Notes: generated by a model from the letters alone, not told the origin. A stretch of DNA of 64,000 nt from Pontivivens sp032464575 (GCA_032464575.1 JAWDKM010000003.1:310001-374000); one strand, 5' to 3'; positions 17,495 through 27,397 are shown, numbered from the stretch's first letter. A program made the numbers and translations.

Positions 17495-19195
17495 ATGCGG
17501 GAATTGCAGATCAGACTGCTCGGCCCCATGCGCATCACCGCATCCTCCGGCGAGGACGTGACCCCGGCGGGCAAGCGTGCACAGGCCATCATCGCGATGG
17601 TGGCCCTGTCCGAGAACGGCGAACGCAGCCGCGCCTGGCTTCAGGCGAGGCTCTGGAGCAACCGCCCCGCCTCCCAAGGGTCGGCCAGCCTGCGCCAGGA
17701 GCTTACGAAGATCCGCAAGATCATCGGTCCGGCGCATTTCTGCACCGAGCTCGACCGCGTCGCCTTGAGCCGCGTGCGCATCGACGCACTCGACCTACGG
17801 CGCTCGGGCGCACTTGCCAGCGCCTTCGGGTCGGCGGAACCGCCTGATCTGCTGGAGGGGCTGGAGATCGCCGACGAGGCCTTCGAGGAATGGCTGCGGC
17901 TCGAGCGTGCAAACTGGCGTGAGCAGATCGACCAGTCGGCCTTGCACGCTCATACACCGGCGCCGGCACAGGCCGCCATCCCTGCCGTGCCCGCGGAACT
18001 TGGTCTCGAAGGGCTTCCGACCATCGGCGTGCTGCCATGCGTGGTGAAGTCCTCGAACCCCGAGATCTCCGCACTAGGCGAGCTGACCTGCGACCTTATC
18101 TCGAAGATGCTGTTGGAGAACGGAACGCTCGCTGTCTTCGACTTCCGCGATCTGTCGAGCCCGCATGCCCCCGAGCTCGCGGCTGCCCCCCAGCCTAACC
18201 AGGGGCCGGACCTGCTCGCCTCCGTACGCCTGTCCGAGATCGCAGGCATGCTCGAGATTGCAATCGGCGTGCGCAAGGTCGAGAACGGTCGCCTGATCTG
18301 GACCCAAAGCTACGCCGCCGAACTGTCCGAGTGGCAGCTCTTCACGGGCACCCATGTTGCAGGGCTCGTCAACCAGGCCATCGATGCCATCGAGGGCTGG
18401 CTGCTGCGCAACATGCCCGACGCCCGTCACAGTGCCTCGCGCCTTGTCCTCGGCGCGGCGCACCGGCTCTTCTGCACGCGGCCGAGCGACCTCGAAACGG
18501 CCGAGCGCAACTTGCTGGAGGCCTACGACCTCGATCCCGGGGCGCTGCCGCTGGCGTGGCTCGCCATGCTCGAGGCGGTGCGCGAGGGCGAACGAATGGG
18601 CGGCGATCCGATCGAACGGCGCGAACGCGTACGGGATCTCACGACCCGCGCGCTCGAACTCGACCGCGGCAACTCGTTGACACTCTCTCTGCTCGGTCAC
18701 GCCAATGCCTATGTGCTGCGCGATCTCGAGGTAGCGGACGAGCTGACGGCCGAGGCGATCCGCATCAATCCCTATCGCGCCACGAGCTGGGATGCGCTTG
18801 CCATGCTGCGCATCTATTCTGGCGAGCTCGAAAAGGGCTACCAGGCCGCGCTGCATGGCCGCGCGCTTGGCCGCCACAGCCCCTACGCCTTCTGGTACAA
18901 TGCAAGTTGCGGGATCAGCGCGACGCTTCTGGGCCGTCATGAGGAAGCGGTGCGCTTCGGCAAGCTGGTGCTGAGGCAGCGTGCGGACTTCCGGCCGGCG
19001 CTCACGCATCTCTTCGCGAGCCAGGCGGCACTCGGCGACGTGCCTGCCGCGCGCGACACACTCGACAAGCTACAGGCGATCGACGGCCAGCCCGCACCCG
19101 ACCTGCTCGAGAATACCTTCTCTCCCACGCCAAGTGCGGTGAGCCTCAACCGACTGAGGGAAGGTCTGCGTGCGCTAGAGGCCCATTCGAACTAA
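17495..19195 (+). CDS. SARP/BTAD-type transcriptional regulator with TPR-like sensor region
   Basis: A 566-residue regulator. Residues 1-95 are an OmpR-like winged helix of the SARP kind (RELQIRLLGPM at the start, then RSRAWLQARLW and SLRQELTKIRKIIG). A short linker leads to a FlgO/TolB-like segment (LPTIGVLPCVV to IWTQSYAAEL), then TPR-like helices to the C-terminus. Regulators of this design are common in alphaproteobacteria next to secreted or island genes. The start at 17495 has AGGGA upstream and opens the domain directly; 17348 is an alternative. The PAP2-like gene follows after 20 bases. It is the obvious candidate to control both island groups. Confidence 0.85.
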   Translation: MRELQIRLLGPMRITASSGEDVTPAGKRAQAIIAMVALSENGERSRAWLQARLWSNRPASQGSASLRQELTKIRKIIGPAHFCTELDRVALSRVRIDALDLRRSGALASAFGSAEPPDLLEGLEIADEAFEEWLRLERANWREQIDQSALHAHTPAPAQAAIPAVPAELGLEGLPTIGVLPCVVKSSNPEISALGELTCDLISKMLLENGTLAVFDFRDLSSPHAPELAAAPQPNQGPDLLASVRLSEIAGMLEIAIGVRKVENGRLIWTQSYAAELSEWQLFTGTHVAGLVNQAIDAIEGWLLRNMPDARHSASRLVLGAAHRLFCTRPSDLETAERNLLEAYDLDPGALPLAWLAMLEAVREGERMGGDPIERRERVRDLTTRALELDRGNSLTLSLLGHANAYVLRDLEVADELTAEAIRINPYRATSWDALAMLRIYSGELEKGYQAALHGRALGRHSPYAFWYNASCGISATLLGRHEEAVRFGKLVLRQRADFRPALTHLFASQAALGDVPAARDTLDKLQAIDGQPAPDLLENTFSPTPSAVSLNRLREGLRALEAHSN

Positions 19196-19215
19196 CCATC
19201 TCGGGATAAGAGACC

Positions 19216-20193
19216 ATGCCGAAAGATCTCGCCTCAGCCGGGCTTCAGCCGGATGAAATCGTAGACCTCATGAACGCGCGTCGGCTCGTCGTCGTCGACG
19301 AGCATATCGTCGATCTCGCGCTTATGGGGCAGGGCGGCGGTGCCGCCGCCGTCGACCTTATGTCGGGCCTGCCGGGCGCCGAGATCCCGGACGCGCCGGG
19401 CGACGGTGGTCCGGGCATCGGGGCGGGCGGCGCCGGATCGCTGGGCAAGACGAAAACCAAGACCAAGACGAAAACCAAGACCAAGACGAAGGGCAAGGGG
19501 AAGGGCAAGTTCGACGACGCCTCCTCCGGCTCCTCGGCCATCCTGTTCCCGGCCTTCTCCGTGCGTGAGCTGCACCGCATTACCCATGCGGGCGAGCATG
19601 CGCTGAGCGGCGCCATCTGGGAAAATCTCGACATCTCCCCGCCCCCCGGTCCGGCGGAGACCGCGGACGAGGCGGCGGGCCTCCTCGTCAAGCAGGAGGC
19701 GCTGCGCCACGACAAGCTGCGGCAGGAGGCGATCACCCGCCAGTCCACGCTGGACCTCACCGCCTATACCCGCCCGCTCGGCATCGACGGGCTTGCGGGC
19801 TACGAGGCGACGCACGGCCTCTTCTTCACCGTGCTGTCGATCTGCGAGTATATCGGCCTGCTCTACAAGGCGCGGTTCAACCGCCCGCGGCCGAACCAGG
19901 TGGATCCACGCATCCGGCCGTTCCTCGCCAACCCGCCGCACGCCGCCTACCCGTCGAACCACTCGTTCCAGTCCTTCGCCATCGCCGAGATCTTCGCCGA
20001 GATCGCGGAGAGCGAACCGGCCACGGCCGAGATGTTCCGCGCCGCCCGCGAAGTGGCCGAGAACCGCGAGTACGCTGGTCTTCACTATCCCAGCGATACC
20101 GAGGTGGGCCGCGATCTCGCCCGCCGCGCGCTTCCCTATCTCATCGAAGCCCTGGACGAGCCGATGCGGCGCGCCCAGCGCGAATGGCTCTAA
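19216..20193 (+). CDS. Soluble PAP2 / vanadium-haloperoxidase-fold phosphatase-like protein
   Basis: A 325-residue protein. The N-terminal quarter is low complexity, with a Gly/Ala stretch then a Lys-Thr/Lys-Gly repeat (about residues 77-98). The C-terminal domain has the three PAP2 signatures: K218-x6-RP (KARFNRPRP), PSNHS at 246-250 with H249, and R284-x5-H290 followed by an Asp (AGLHYPSDTEVGRD). The usual PSGH is PSNH here. Hydrophobic membrane spans typical of lipid phosphatases are absent, so it resembles soluble acid phosphatases and haloperoxidases. No signal peptide is visible. It sits 20 bases after the SARP gene and 17 before the second subtilase, suggesting one transcript. Substrate is unknown. 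Confidence 0.87.
   Translation: MPKDLASAGLQPDEIVDLMNARRLVVVDEHIVDLALMGQGGGAAAVDLMSGLPGAEIPDAPGDGGPGIGAGGAGSLGKTKTKTKTKTKTKTKGKGKGKFDDASSGSSAILFPAFSVRELHRITHAGEHALSGAIWENLDISPPPGPAETADEAAGLLVKQEALRHDKLRQEAITRQSTLDLTAYTRPLGIDGLAGYEATHGLFFTVLSICEYIGLLYKARFNRPRPNQVDPRIRPFLANPPHAAYPSNHSFQSFAIAEIFAEIAESEPATAEMFRAAREVAENREYAGLHYPSDTEVGRDLARRALPYLIEALDEPMRRAQREWL
19447..19509 (+). repeat. Lys-Thr / Lys-Gly coding microrepeat
   Basis: An 18-base unit (AAGACGAAAACCAAGACC) is repeated a little over twice, followed by AAG-GGC/GGG units. It encodes alternating Lys-Thr then Lys-Gly and forms a strongly basic linker in the PAP2-like protein. The repeat could vary in length between strains by slippage. Confidence 0.85.
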
Positions 20194-20210
20194 CCCCCCG
20201 GAGTCCTGAT

Positions 20211-21803
20211 ATGAACAAGCAAGTGACCCCTCCCGCAAACGATCCCGTCAAGGACCGTCTCGACGCGCCCGACCGCGGCCGCGAGGACTACCCGCCCTAT
20301 GACTATCTCTGGCATCTCGACGCGATCGGCGTGTTGGAGACGAGCTATTCGGCCATTCACCGGTCCACCCGCGTGAAGGACACACTCTGGGGCCTCGAGG
20401 GCCTGTCGGACGATCCCGCCACCATCGCGCTGATCGACACCGGGGTGGCGGCCCATCCCAACCTGTTCAACCGGCTGGATACGGATCGTGCCATCGATCT
20501 GGGCACCGCCAAGGGCGGAGCGGTCTATCGCGGCGGCCGCTCGTGGCAGGACTTCCTCGCAGCCTACAGCAGCAACGACGCGATGCCCGAAGGCCGGCCG
20601 CGCCGCGAACCGCGCGGCACACTCGCGGGCTTCGAGGACAGGGATGAGATCGAGGCGCTTCTCGGCCGGGCCGGGCTTGGCGCCGGCTGGGACAAGCACG
20701 ATCTTCTCGTGGAGCTGATGACGGAGCGTACGAGGGGCGGCGTCGCCCTGCGTGACCTCTCGATCCAGGATCAACGCTATCCCACTCATGGCACCTCGGC
20801 CGCCGGCCTCGTGGTCGGCACGCCCATCGTGACCGATCAGAAGAAGCCGCATCCGGCCTACCTGCCCTATTTCGGCATCGATCCTTGGAGCAGGGTTCTG
20901 CCGATCGCGACCTCTTTCGAGCCCGAACCTCTCCAGCTCACCTTCGCGTTGCTCTACGCTTTCCAGCAGGACGTGGATGTGATCCTGATGCCGCGCGGGG
21001 CCGACAACCCGTCGCGCGCCCCACGCACTGATCCACGCGAGAATGCGGCTGGCACCCGCTATGACGAGCTCGACCCATACTGGGACCTCTTCGACGAGGT
21101 CTTCGTTTCGGTCAGCCGGCACATCCCAATCGTCTGCGCCGCCGGCAACGAAGGCGACGACCGGATGATCTACCCGGCGGTCCTCGCACACGAGACCGGC
21201 AATAACGGCATCATCGCCGTGGGGGCTGTTTCGGCCGCGGGTCGCCGCTCCGGTTATGGCAGCTACGGACCTGGCCTCACGCTGGTTGCTCCGTCGAGCG
21301 ACGGCGAGGTTTACAGCCGCCATCAGATGCGGATCGACAGCTTCGCGCGCGAGGCGAGAAGCCACGAGTGGACCATCCATGCGGAGCTCGAGGGTGCCTA
21401 CGTGCCGCATGCTCATCAGGCGATCCTGACCACCGACATCGTGGGGCCGCGCGGCTACACCGACGACGTCGCACCTGTCGGGGGCACCGACGTGGGGGCC
21501 GACTTCGCGCTCTTCGGCGGTACGTCGGCCGCCTCCTCGATCGTCGCGGGTGTCGTGGCGCTCATGCGCCGTGCCCATCCCGACAACGGCTGGAGCGGCA
21601 CTGCGGTCAAGGAGATCCTGATGGCTACGGCGAACGGGCGGATCGGTGATACACCGCTGACACCCGACATTTCGAACGCGTCCGATCACGATCTCTCGGA
21701 CGATGAATTGCACGAGCGGCTCTTTGGTGCAGGCATGGTCGATGCCCGCGCTGCCGTGCTGCGGATCCTCGATCAACGGTCCGGCCGCCCCGCGGACGGT
21801 TGA
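20211..21803 (+). CDS. Subtilisin-like (S8) serine peptidase
   Basis: A 530-residue peptidase with the full S8 catalytic set: D76 (ALIDTGVAAHP), H193 (THGTSAAG), an oxyanion Asn in CAAGNEGDD, and S439 (FGGTSAASS). The stretch between Asp and His is about 115 residues, longer than in typical subtilisins, and carries an insert around residues 95-170. No signal peptide or cell-wall-binding repeat is seen, unlike the other subtilase of the island. The ATG at 20211 follows a GGAG site. It is the last gene of the rightward group, followed by about 140 bases before the DUF6428 gene. Substrate is unknown. Confidence 0.92.
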   Translation: MNKQVTPPANDPVKDRLDAPDRGREDYPPYDYLWHLDAIGVLETSYSAIHRSTRVKDTLWGLEGLSDDPATIALIDTGVAAHPNLFNRLDTDRAIDLGTAKGGAVYRGGRSWQDFLAAYSSNDAMPEGRPRREPRGTLAGFEDRDEIEALLGRAGLGAGWDKHDLLVELMTERTRGGVALRDLSIQDQRYPTHGTSAAGLVVGTPIVTDQKKPHPAYLPYFGIDPWSRVLPIATSFEPEPLQLTFALLYAFQQDVDVILMPRGADNPSRAPRTDPRENAAGTRYDELDPYWDLFDEVFVSVSRHIPIVCAAGNEGDDRMIYPAVLAHETGNNGIIAVGAVSAAGRRSGYGSYGPGLTLVAPSSDGEVYSRHQMRIDSFAREARSHEWTIHAELEGAYVPHAHQAILTTDIVGPRGYTDDVAPVGGTDVGADFALFGGTSAASSIVAGVVALMRRAHPDNGWSGTAVKEILMATANGRIGDTPLTPDISNASDHDLSDDELHERLFGAGMVDARAAVLRILDQRSGRPADG

Positions 21804-21945
21804 TGCGAGGCGTGCGGGACGCCGCGCCCCCCGGGCGTCCCGCACCACCTGATCTGCGCTGACCGGTGCCATCGGATTGGCGCGGTGTCGGACGGAGACG
21901 GGGTGCAGTCCCACCCCGTCTCCGCCAAGCCGCCTCCGGTTCGCG

Positions 21946-22389
21946 CTACGCCGATGCGCAGCATCCCGCCATCATCGGCTTGCACCGCGCGCGGCCGGGT
22001 GCCAGGCCGATTTCCAACCGATCCGCCTGCGCTGTCACGCGGTTGATCTCATAGCGGCCGAGCATTCCGTTGCCGTGCCCGAACAGGACATGCAGCGGCG
22101 CCTCCGCCAGCCCCTCGAGCGCCATCCGGCTCTGCCGCAGGATCGCGTGGAGCTTGCCTGCCGTCATGTATGCGCCGCCGGCACCGTCCAGCAACTCGAG
22201 CCCGGCCTCGCGCCATTGCGCCTGCCGGCCGCCGCAGTCGATGCCCGTGATGTCCGCTATGGTCAGTTCGGTCACGTGGTAGCCGCCTGCGATCCCGCCC
22301 TGCGGCGTGGTGAAGACCACGGGGAACGCGGCATCGGTCTTCAGCAGATCCGCCTGCAGGCGGGCAAGCGTTGTCGGTCGAGTGGACAC
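21946..22389 (-). CDS. DUF6428-like protein with Cys-rich C-terminus, next to arsR
   Basis: A 147-residue protein starting with GTG, supported by GGGAGG 8 bases upstream. It matches what I know of DUF6428 proteins, which commonly sit beside ArsR regulators in this group. The mid region TAGKLHAILRQSRMALEGL is conserved-looking, and the C-terminus ends CKPMMAGCCASA, with three cysteines that could bind a soft metal or arsenite. It is transcribed divergently from arsR across 45 bases containing a palindrome. No arsenate reductase or arsenite pump is in the window, so the target is uncertain. Confidence 0.75.
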   Translation of the reverse strand: MSTRPTTLARLQADLLKTDAAFPVVFTTPQGGIAGGYHVTELTIADITGIDCGGRQAQWREAGLELLDGAGGAYMTAGKLHAILRQSRMALEGLAEAPLHVLFGHGNGMLGRYEINRVTAQADRLEIGLAPGRARCKPMMAGCCASA

Positions 22390-22416
22390 GGGGTAGCCTC
22401 CCTCAGATTTCAACGA

Positions 22417-22432
22417 TTCAATAAGTATTGAA
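22417..22432. promoter_or_regulatory. Perfect palindrome, likely ArsR operator
   Basis: TTCAATA-AG-TATTGAA is a perfect inverted repeat of 7-base arms between the divergent DUF6428 and arsR genes. ArsR/SmtB repressors typically bind AT-rich dyads of this kind. It ends two bases before the arsR ATG, leaving no room for a ribosome-binding site, which suggests a leaderless arsR transcript. Confidence 0.75.
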
Positions 22433-22434
22433 AT

Positions 22435-22773
22435 ATGACAGAAGATCAAGCCGCCGCCGCCCTCGATGCGCTGTCGCAGCCGGTTCGCCTGCGCATGTTG
22501 CGCCATCTGGTCCGCTGTGGCCCGGCCGGCGCGCGGGCGGGCGCTCTGGCTCGGGCGGTGGGGGTTGCGCCGTCGCTCGCCTCGTTCCATCTCAGCACGT
22601 TGACCCAGGCGGGGCTGGTCGGGGCGGAACGCATGTCGCGCACCGTCGTCTACACGGCGGACTTCGCGGCGCTCGGCGGGCTCGTCGGCTATCTGGTCAA
22701 CGATTGTTGTGCGGCGGACCCGCGCGTGGCCGCGTGCTGCGCGCCGGCGCCGTCCGATCAGCCAGAAAGCTGA
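22435..22773 (+). CDS. arsR: ArsR/SmtB family metalloregulatory repressor
   Basis: A 112-residue winged-helix repressor. DNA recognition is by PSLASFHLSTLTQAGLV (about residues 46-62), with the beta wing after it (RTVVYTADF). The C-terminus carries NDCCAADPRVAACCAP, two vicinal Cys pairs likely to sense As(III) or a similar thiophilic ion. The canonical ELCVCDL metal site of E. coli ArsR in the recognition helix is absent, so sensing would be through the C-terminal cysteines. The operator palindrome lies immediately upstream, suggesting autorepression. Confidence 0.9.
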   Translation: MTEDQAAAALDALSQPVRLRMLRHLVRCGPAGARAGALARAVGVAPSLASFHLSTLTQAGLVGAERMSRTVVYTADFAALGGLVGYLVNDCCAADPRVAACCAPAPSDQPES

Positions 22774-23324
22774 CCCATCGCCGGTCCCGGAAAGGCCAGT
22801 GACAAGCCGGGACCCGTGGTCAGAGCCGCCAGCGGACGTGCTCCCATCGGAGCCGGTCCGCACGCGCAATTACAAGCGCGGCCCCGCCGTTCAACACGAT
22901 CCACATCACCACCAAGCCGGTCGGGAACTGGCCGTTCGCAGTCTGGGCGGCCAAGAGCAGGGCGAGAGGGGGCGCCGCGATCCTCGACTATGCACGCGCC
23001 CTGACGGGTGCCAGCCGGGGGGGCTTGCTGCACAGGACTATGCCGGACCGGAGCGCCGTGCCGACGTCGTCGTCGTGAGCAAGAAGAAAGTGCTTATGCG
23101 GCTACCCGAGGTTTTGTCCGGGTGCAGTGGGTCTTCGCACTCCTCCCATTTCCGCCATCGTCGCTGGAAGCTGGAATGGTCCGTCCGTGCTCCGAAAAAT
23201 CAGAAGCCGACCTGCGGTTTCACATCATGTGGAGCGAGCCATTGGCGTCCCGGCCGACGCCCCGCTAACGGTACGCGCGCGATCGCGCTTACTTGCGAGC
23301 GGAAAGCCTCTTGCAGCACATTGC
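22774..23324. other. Gene-poor stretch, possible gene remnant
   Basis: No convincing gene is seen in about 550 bases. On the minus strand, 22820-22986 reads as an open frame of about 55 residues with two hydrophobic stretches (PPLALLLAAQ and GLVVMWIVLNGGAALVIA) ending in a stop. A TAG interrupts the same frame at 22987-22989 and no start is evident. This could be the C-terminal remnant of a small membrane protein. The rest has no clear coding character. Confidence 0.4.
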
Positions 23325-23801
23325 TCAGGCGGGTTCGGGCGGGATCGGCAGGGCGGTGGTGTTCTTGATCTCCTCCATCGAGAGGGTGGAGGTCACGTTG
23401 TAGATCGAGACCTCCCGGATCAGCGACCGGTAGAAGTCGTCATAGGCCCGCGCGCTCGCCACCCGCACCTTCAGGATGTAGTCGATATCGCCTGCCAGCC
23501 GGTGCGCCTCCATCACCTCGGGCCGCTTCTGGACCGCGTTCAGGAACCGCTCCAGCCAGCCCGCGTCGTGCTCGCTCGTGCGGATCAGGACGAAGAAGCA
23601 CGCCTCCAGCCCCAGCTTTTCCGGGTCGAGCAGGGTGGTCTGACCGCGGATGATCCCGGCCTCGCGCATCTTGCGGATCCGGTTCCAGACCGGGGTCTTC
23701 GACGCGCCCACGCGCTTCGCGATTTCGTCGAGCGAGGTCGAGGCGTCTTCCTGCAACTCCGCAAGGATTTTCCGGTCGGTGGCGTCGAGGCGGATGCTCA
23801 T
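23325..23801 (-). CDS. Lrp/AsnC family transcriptional regulator
   Basis: A 158-residue regulator. An N-terminal helix-turn-helix (ILAELQEDASTSLDEIAKRV, then KTPVWNRIRKM) is followed by the alpha/beta RAM/AsnC effector domain (EAHRLAGDIDYILKVRV). It is divergent from cysG across 150 bases. In related Rhodobacterales a regulator of this family occupies the same place beside the sulfur assimilation genes, so it probably responds to a sulfur-containing amino acid and controls that operon. The effector cannot be read from sequence. Confidence 0.93.
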   Translation of the reverse strand: MSIRLDATDRKILAELQEDASTSLDEIAKRVGASKTPVWNRIRKMREAGIIRGQTTLLDPEKLGLEACFFVLIRTSEHDAGWLERFLNAVQKRPEVMEAHRLAGDIDYILKVRVASARAYDDFYRSLIREVSIYNVTSTLSMEEIKNTTALPIPPEPA

Positions 23802-23869
23802 TCCCGTAGTCTCCCGAAAGCCGGGCCAACTTGCCCGCTTCGCCCCCGATATCCGAACGACTTCCTTAT

Positions 23870-23899
23870 TTCCAGCCCGATATACCGGTCATATTGGAA
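23870..23899. promoter_or_regulatory. Inverted repeat in lrp-cysG divergent promoter
   Basis: TTCCA (23870-23874) and TGGAA (23895-23899) form an inverted repeat across an AT-rich core about 50-80 bases upstream of cysG. It is a candidate site for the divergently encoded Lrp/AsnC regulator. Spacing and AT content fit, but the match is short. Confidence 0.35.
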
Positions 23900-23951
23900 T
23901 TATGTTCTAAGAGGCCATCTGTCGTAGCCTAACCATCGCCCGGAGTCCGCC

Positions 23952-25337
23952 ATGCGCCACTTCCCGATCTTCGTCAATCTCGAGGGCCGCCGCGTCGTGG
24001 TCTCGGGCGCGGGTGAGTGCGCGCTGGCCAAGCTGCGCCTGATCCTCAAGACCGACGCGAAGATCGCGGTCTATGGCGCCGATCCGCACCCGGACGTCGC
24101 GCGCCTTGCCACCGACGGACGCATCACGCTGACCGACCGCGCGATCGAGGAGGGCGACGCCACCTGCGCCGTCCTGCTCTACGCCGCGAACGAGGATGAG
24201 GTCGAGGATGCCCGCGCGGTGCAGATCGGCCGCCGGGCAGGGGCGCTCACCAACATCGTGGACAACCTGCAGGACAGCCAGTTCATCACGCCCGCCATCG
24301 TCGATCGCGATCCGGTGACGGTGGCCATCGGCACCGAAGGCGCGGCCCCGGTCCTCGCCCGCGACATCAAGCGCCGCATCGAGGAGATGCTGCCGACCAC
24401 GCTGGGCACGCTCGCCCGCATCGGCCAGGCGTTCCGCCCGATGGCCGACGCGCTGCCCATGGGTCGCATCCGCCGCGCCTTCTGGTCCGCCTTCTATTTC
24501 GACCGCGGTCCCCGTGCGCTGGCGGAGAGTGAGGACGCCGCGCGCGAGAGCCTCGACGACCTGCTGGCCGAGACGCTGGAGGCCAAGCCCGAAACCGGCT
24601 CCGTCGCCATCATCGGCGCCGGCCCCGGCGATCCGGAGCTGCTGACGCTGAAGGCCCGCCGCCTGCTGCACGAGGCCGATGTCGTCATCACCGACCGGCT
24701 GGTGGGGCAGGGCGTCCTCGAACTCGCCCGGCGCGAGGCCGAGATCATCGAGGTCGGCAAGACCGGCTTCGGCCCCTCCTGGAAGCAGGACGACATCAAC
24801 GCGCTCAATATCGAGAAGGCGAAGGAAGGCCTGAAGGTCGCCCGCCTCAAGGGCGGCGACACGGCTGTCTTCGCCCGCCTCGATGAGGAGGTCGAGACGT
24901 TGGAGGCCGCAGGGATCGCCTATGAGATCGTGCCGGGCATCACCACGGCGTCGGCTGCCGCTGCTGCCCTCGGCCAGAGCCTCACGAAGCGCGGCCGCAA
25001 CGCCGCCTTCCGCGTGCTGACGGGCCACGACGTCAACGGCTTTGCCGAGCAGGATTGGCGCGACCTCGCCAAGCCCGGTGCGACGGCGGCGATCTACATG
25101 GGGCGCAAGGCCGCCACCTTTCTGCGCGGCCGCCTGATGATGCACGGTGCGGACGGCACCACGCCGATCACTGCGATCGAGAACGTGAGCCGCGCGGACC
25201 AGCGCGTGCTGCCCGCGACGCTCCTCGACCTGCCCGACATGCTGACCCGCGAGGCCGTGACCGGCCCCGTCATCCTGATGCTCGGCCTCGCACCGCGTGA
25301 GGCCCAGGCCCAACTGCAAGCCGCGGAGGCTCTGTAA
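23952..25337 (+). CDS. cysG: Siroheme synthase (uroporphyrinogen-III methyltransferase / precorrin-2 dehydrogenase / ferrochelatase)
   Basis: A 461-residue trifunctional enzyme that makes siroheme, the prosthetic group of sulfite reductase encoded downstream. Residues about 1-150 are the NAD-binding dehydrogenase/chelatase module (VVVSGAGECALAKLR). Residues about 205-450 are the SAM-dependent methyltransferase (IIGAGPGDPELLTLKA, VARLKGGDTAVFAR, VPGITTASAAAAALG). The nucleotide loop reads GAGECA rather than the more usual GGGxVA. It is first in an operon with the DUF2849, cysI, cysH and DUF934 genes. Confidence 0.96.
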   Translation: MRHFPIFVNLEGRRVVVSGAGECALAKLRLILKTDAKIAVYGADPHPDVARLATDGRITLTDRAIEEGDATCAVLLYAANEDEVEDARAVQIGRRAGALTNIVDNLQDSQFITPAIVDRDPVTVAIGTEGAAPVLARDIKRRIEEMLPTTLGTLARIGQAFRPMADALPMGRIRRAFWSAFYFDRGPRALAESEDAARESLDDLLAETLEAKPETGSVAIIGAGPGDPELLTLKARRLLHEADVVITDRLVGQGVLELARREAEIIEVGKTGFGPSWKQDDINALNIEKAKEGLKVARLKGGDTAVFARLDEEVETLEAAGIAYEIVPGITTASAAAAALGQSLTKRGRNAAFRVLTGHDVNGFAEQDWRDLAKPGATAAIYMGRKAATFLRGRLMMHGADGTTPITAIENVSRADQRVLPATLLDLPDMLTREAVTGPVILMLGLAPREAQAQLQAAEAL

Positions 25338-25338
25338 G

Positions 25339-25650
25339 ATGCCCAAACCGTTCAAGCCCCAGATCGTCACCGCCAACGACCTCCTGATGGGGGACGTGAT
25401 CTACCTGACCGCCGACGGCTCCTGGTCGCGCGAGCACGCCGACGCGCTCGTCGCACAGACGCAGGACGAGGCGGACGAGTTGCTCGCCCAGGCCGCGGCC
25501 CAGCAGCTCAAGGTCGTGGGTCCCTATCTGGCGGAGGCTGAGATCGGAGCGGACGGCCGCCCCGGCCCCGTCCATTTCCGCGAGGCGTTCCGCACCCGCG
25601 GCCCGTCGAACTACCCGCATGGCAAGCAGGAAGCACAGCTCGCCGGCTAG
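25339..25650 (+). CDS. DUF2849 family protein
   Basis: A 103-residue small cytoplasmic protein of the DUF2849 type. It starts MPKPFKPQIVTANDLLMGDV one base after the cysG stop and contains VIYLTADGSWSREHADALV. Genes of this family recur between siroheme synthase and sulfite reductase in alphaproteobacteria, so a role in assembling or serving sulfite reductase is likely, though none is proven to my knowledge. There is no catalytic motif or cysteine pattern. Confidence 0.88.
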   Translation: MPKPFKPQIVTANDLLMGDVIYLTADGSWSREHADALVAQTQDEADELLAQAAAQQLKVVGPYLAEAEIGADGRPGPVHFREAFRTRGPSNYPHGKQEAQLAG

Positions 25651-25659
25651 AGAGACACG

Positions 25660-25732
25660 CTGTTCCGGCGGAGGCCGGAACCCTGCCGAGCAGGGCCCTG
25701 ACCGCCGAGGTTCCGGGTCGAGCCCGGAACAG
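25660..25732. repeat. REP-like compound palindrome
   Basis: CTGTTCCGG (25660-25668) and CCGGAACAG (25724-25732) are perfect inverted ends. Inside them are further dyads, GTTCCGG/CCGGAAC, CCCTG/CAGGG and TTCCGGG/CCCGGAA. This fills the 97-base gap between the DUF2849 gene and cysI. It resembles the dispersed intergenic palindromes of alphaproteobacterial genomes and could form a strong hairpin in the cys mRNA. Confidence 0.6.
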
Positions 25733-25747
25733 CGAGGAGACTGAGAC

Positions 25748-27386
<1,639 letters not shown>

Positions 27387-27397
<11 letters not shown>

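Noticed and set aside
19447..19509. Tandem repeat as a possible CRISPR or regulatory repeat
   Set aside because: The unit is in frame and encodes Lys-Thr; it has no spacers.
22867..23368. Plus-strand frames after arsR as new genes
   Set aside because: They lack ribosome sites, domain patterns and normal codon use, and they overlap each other in different frames.
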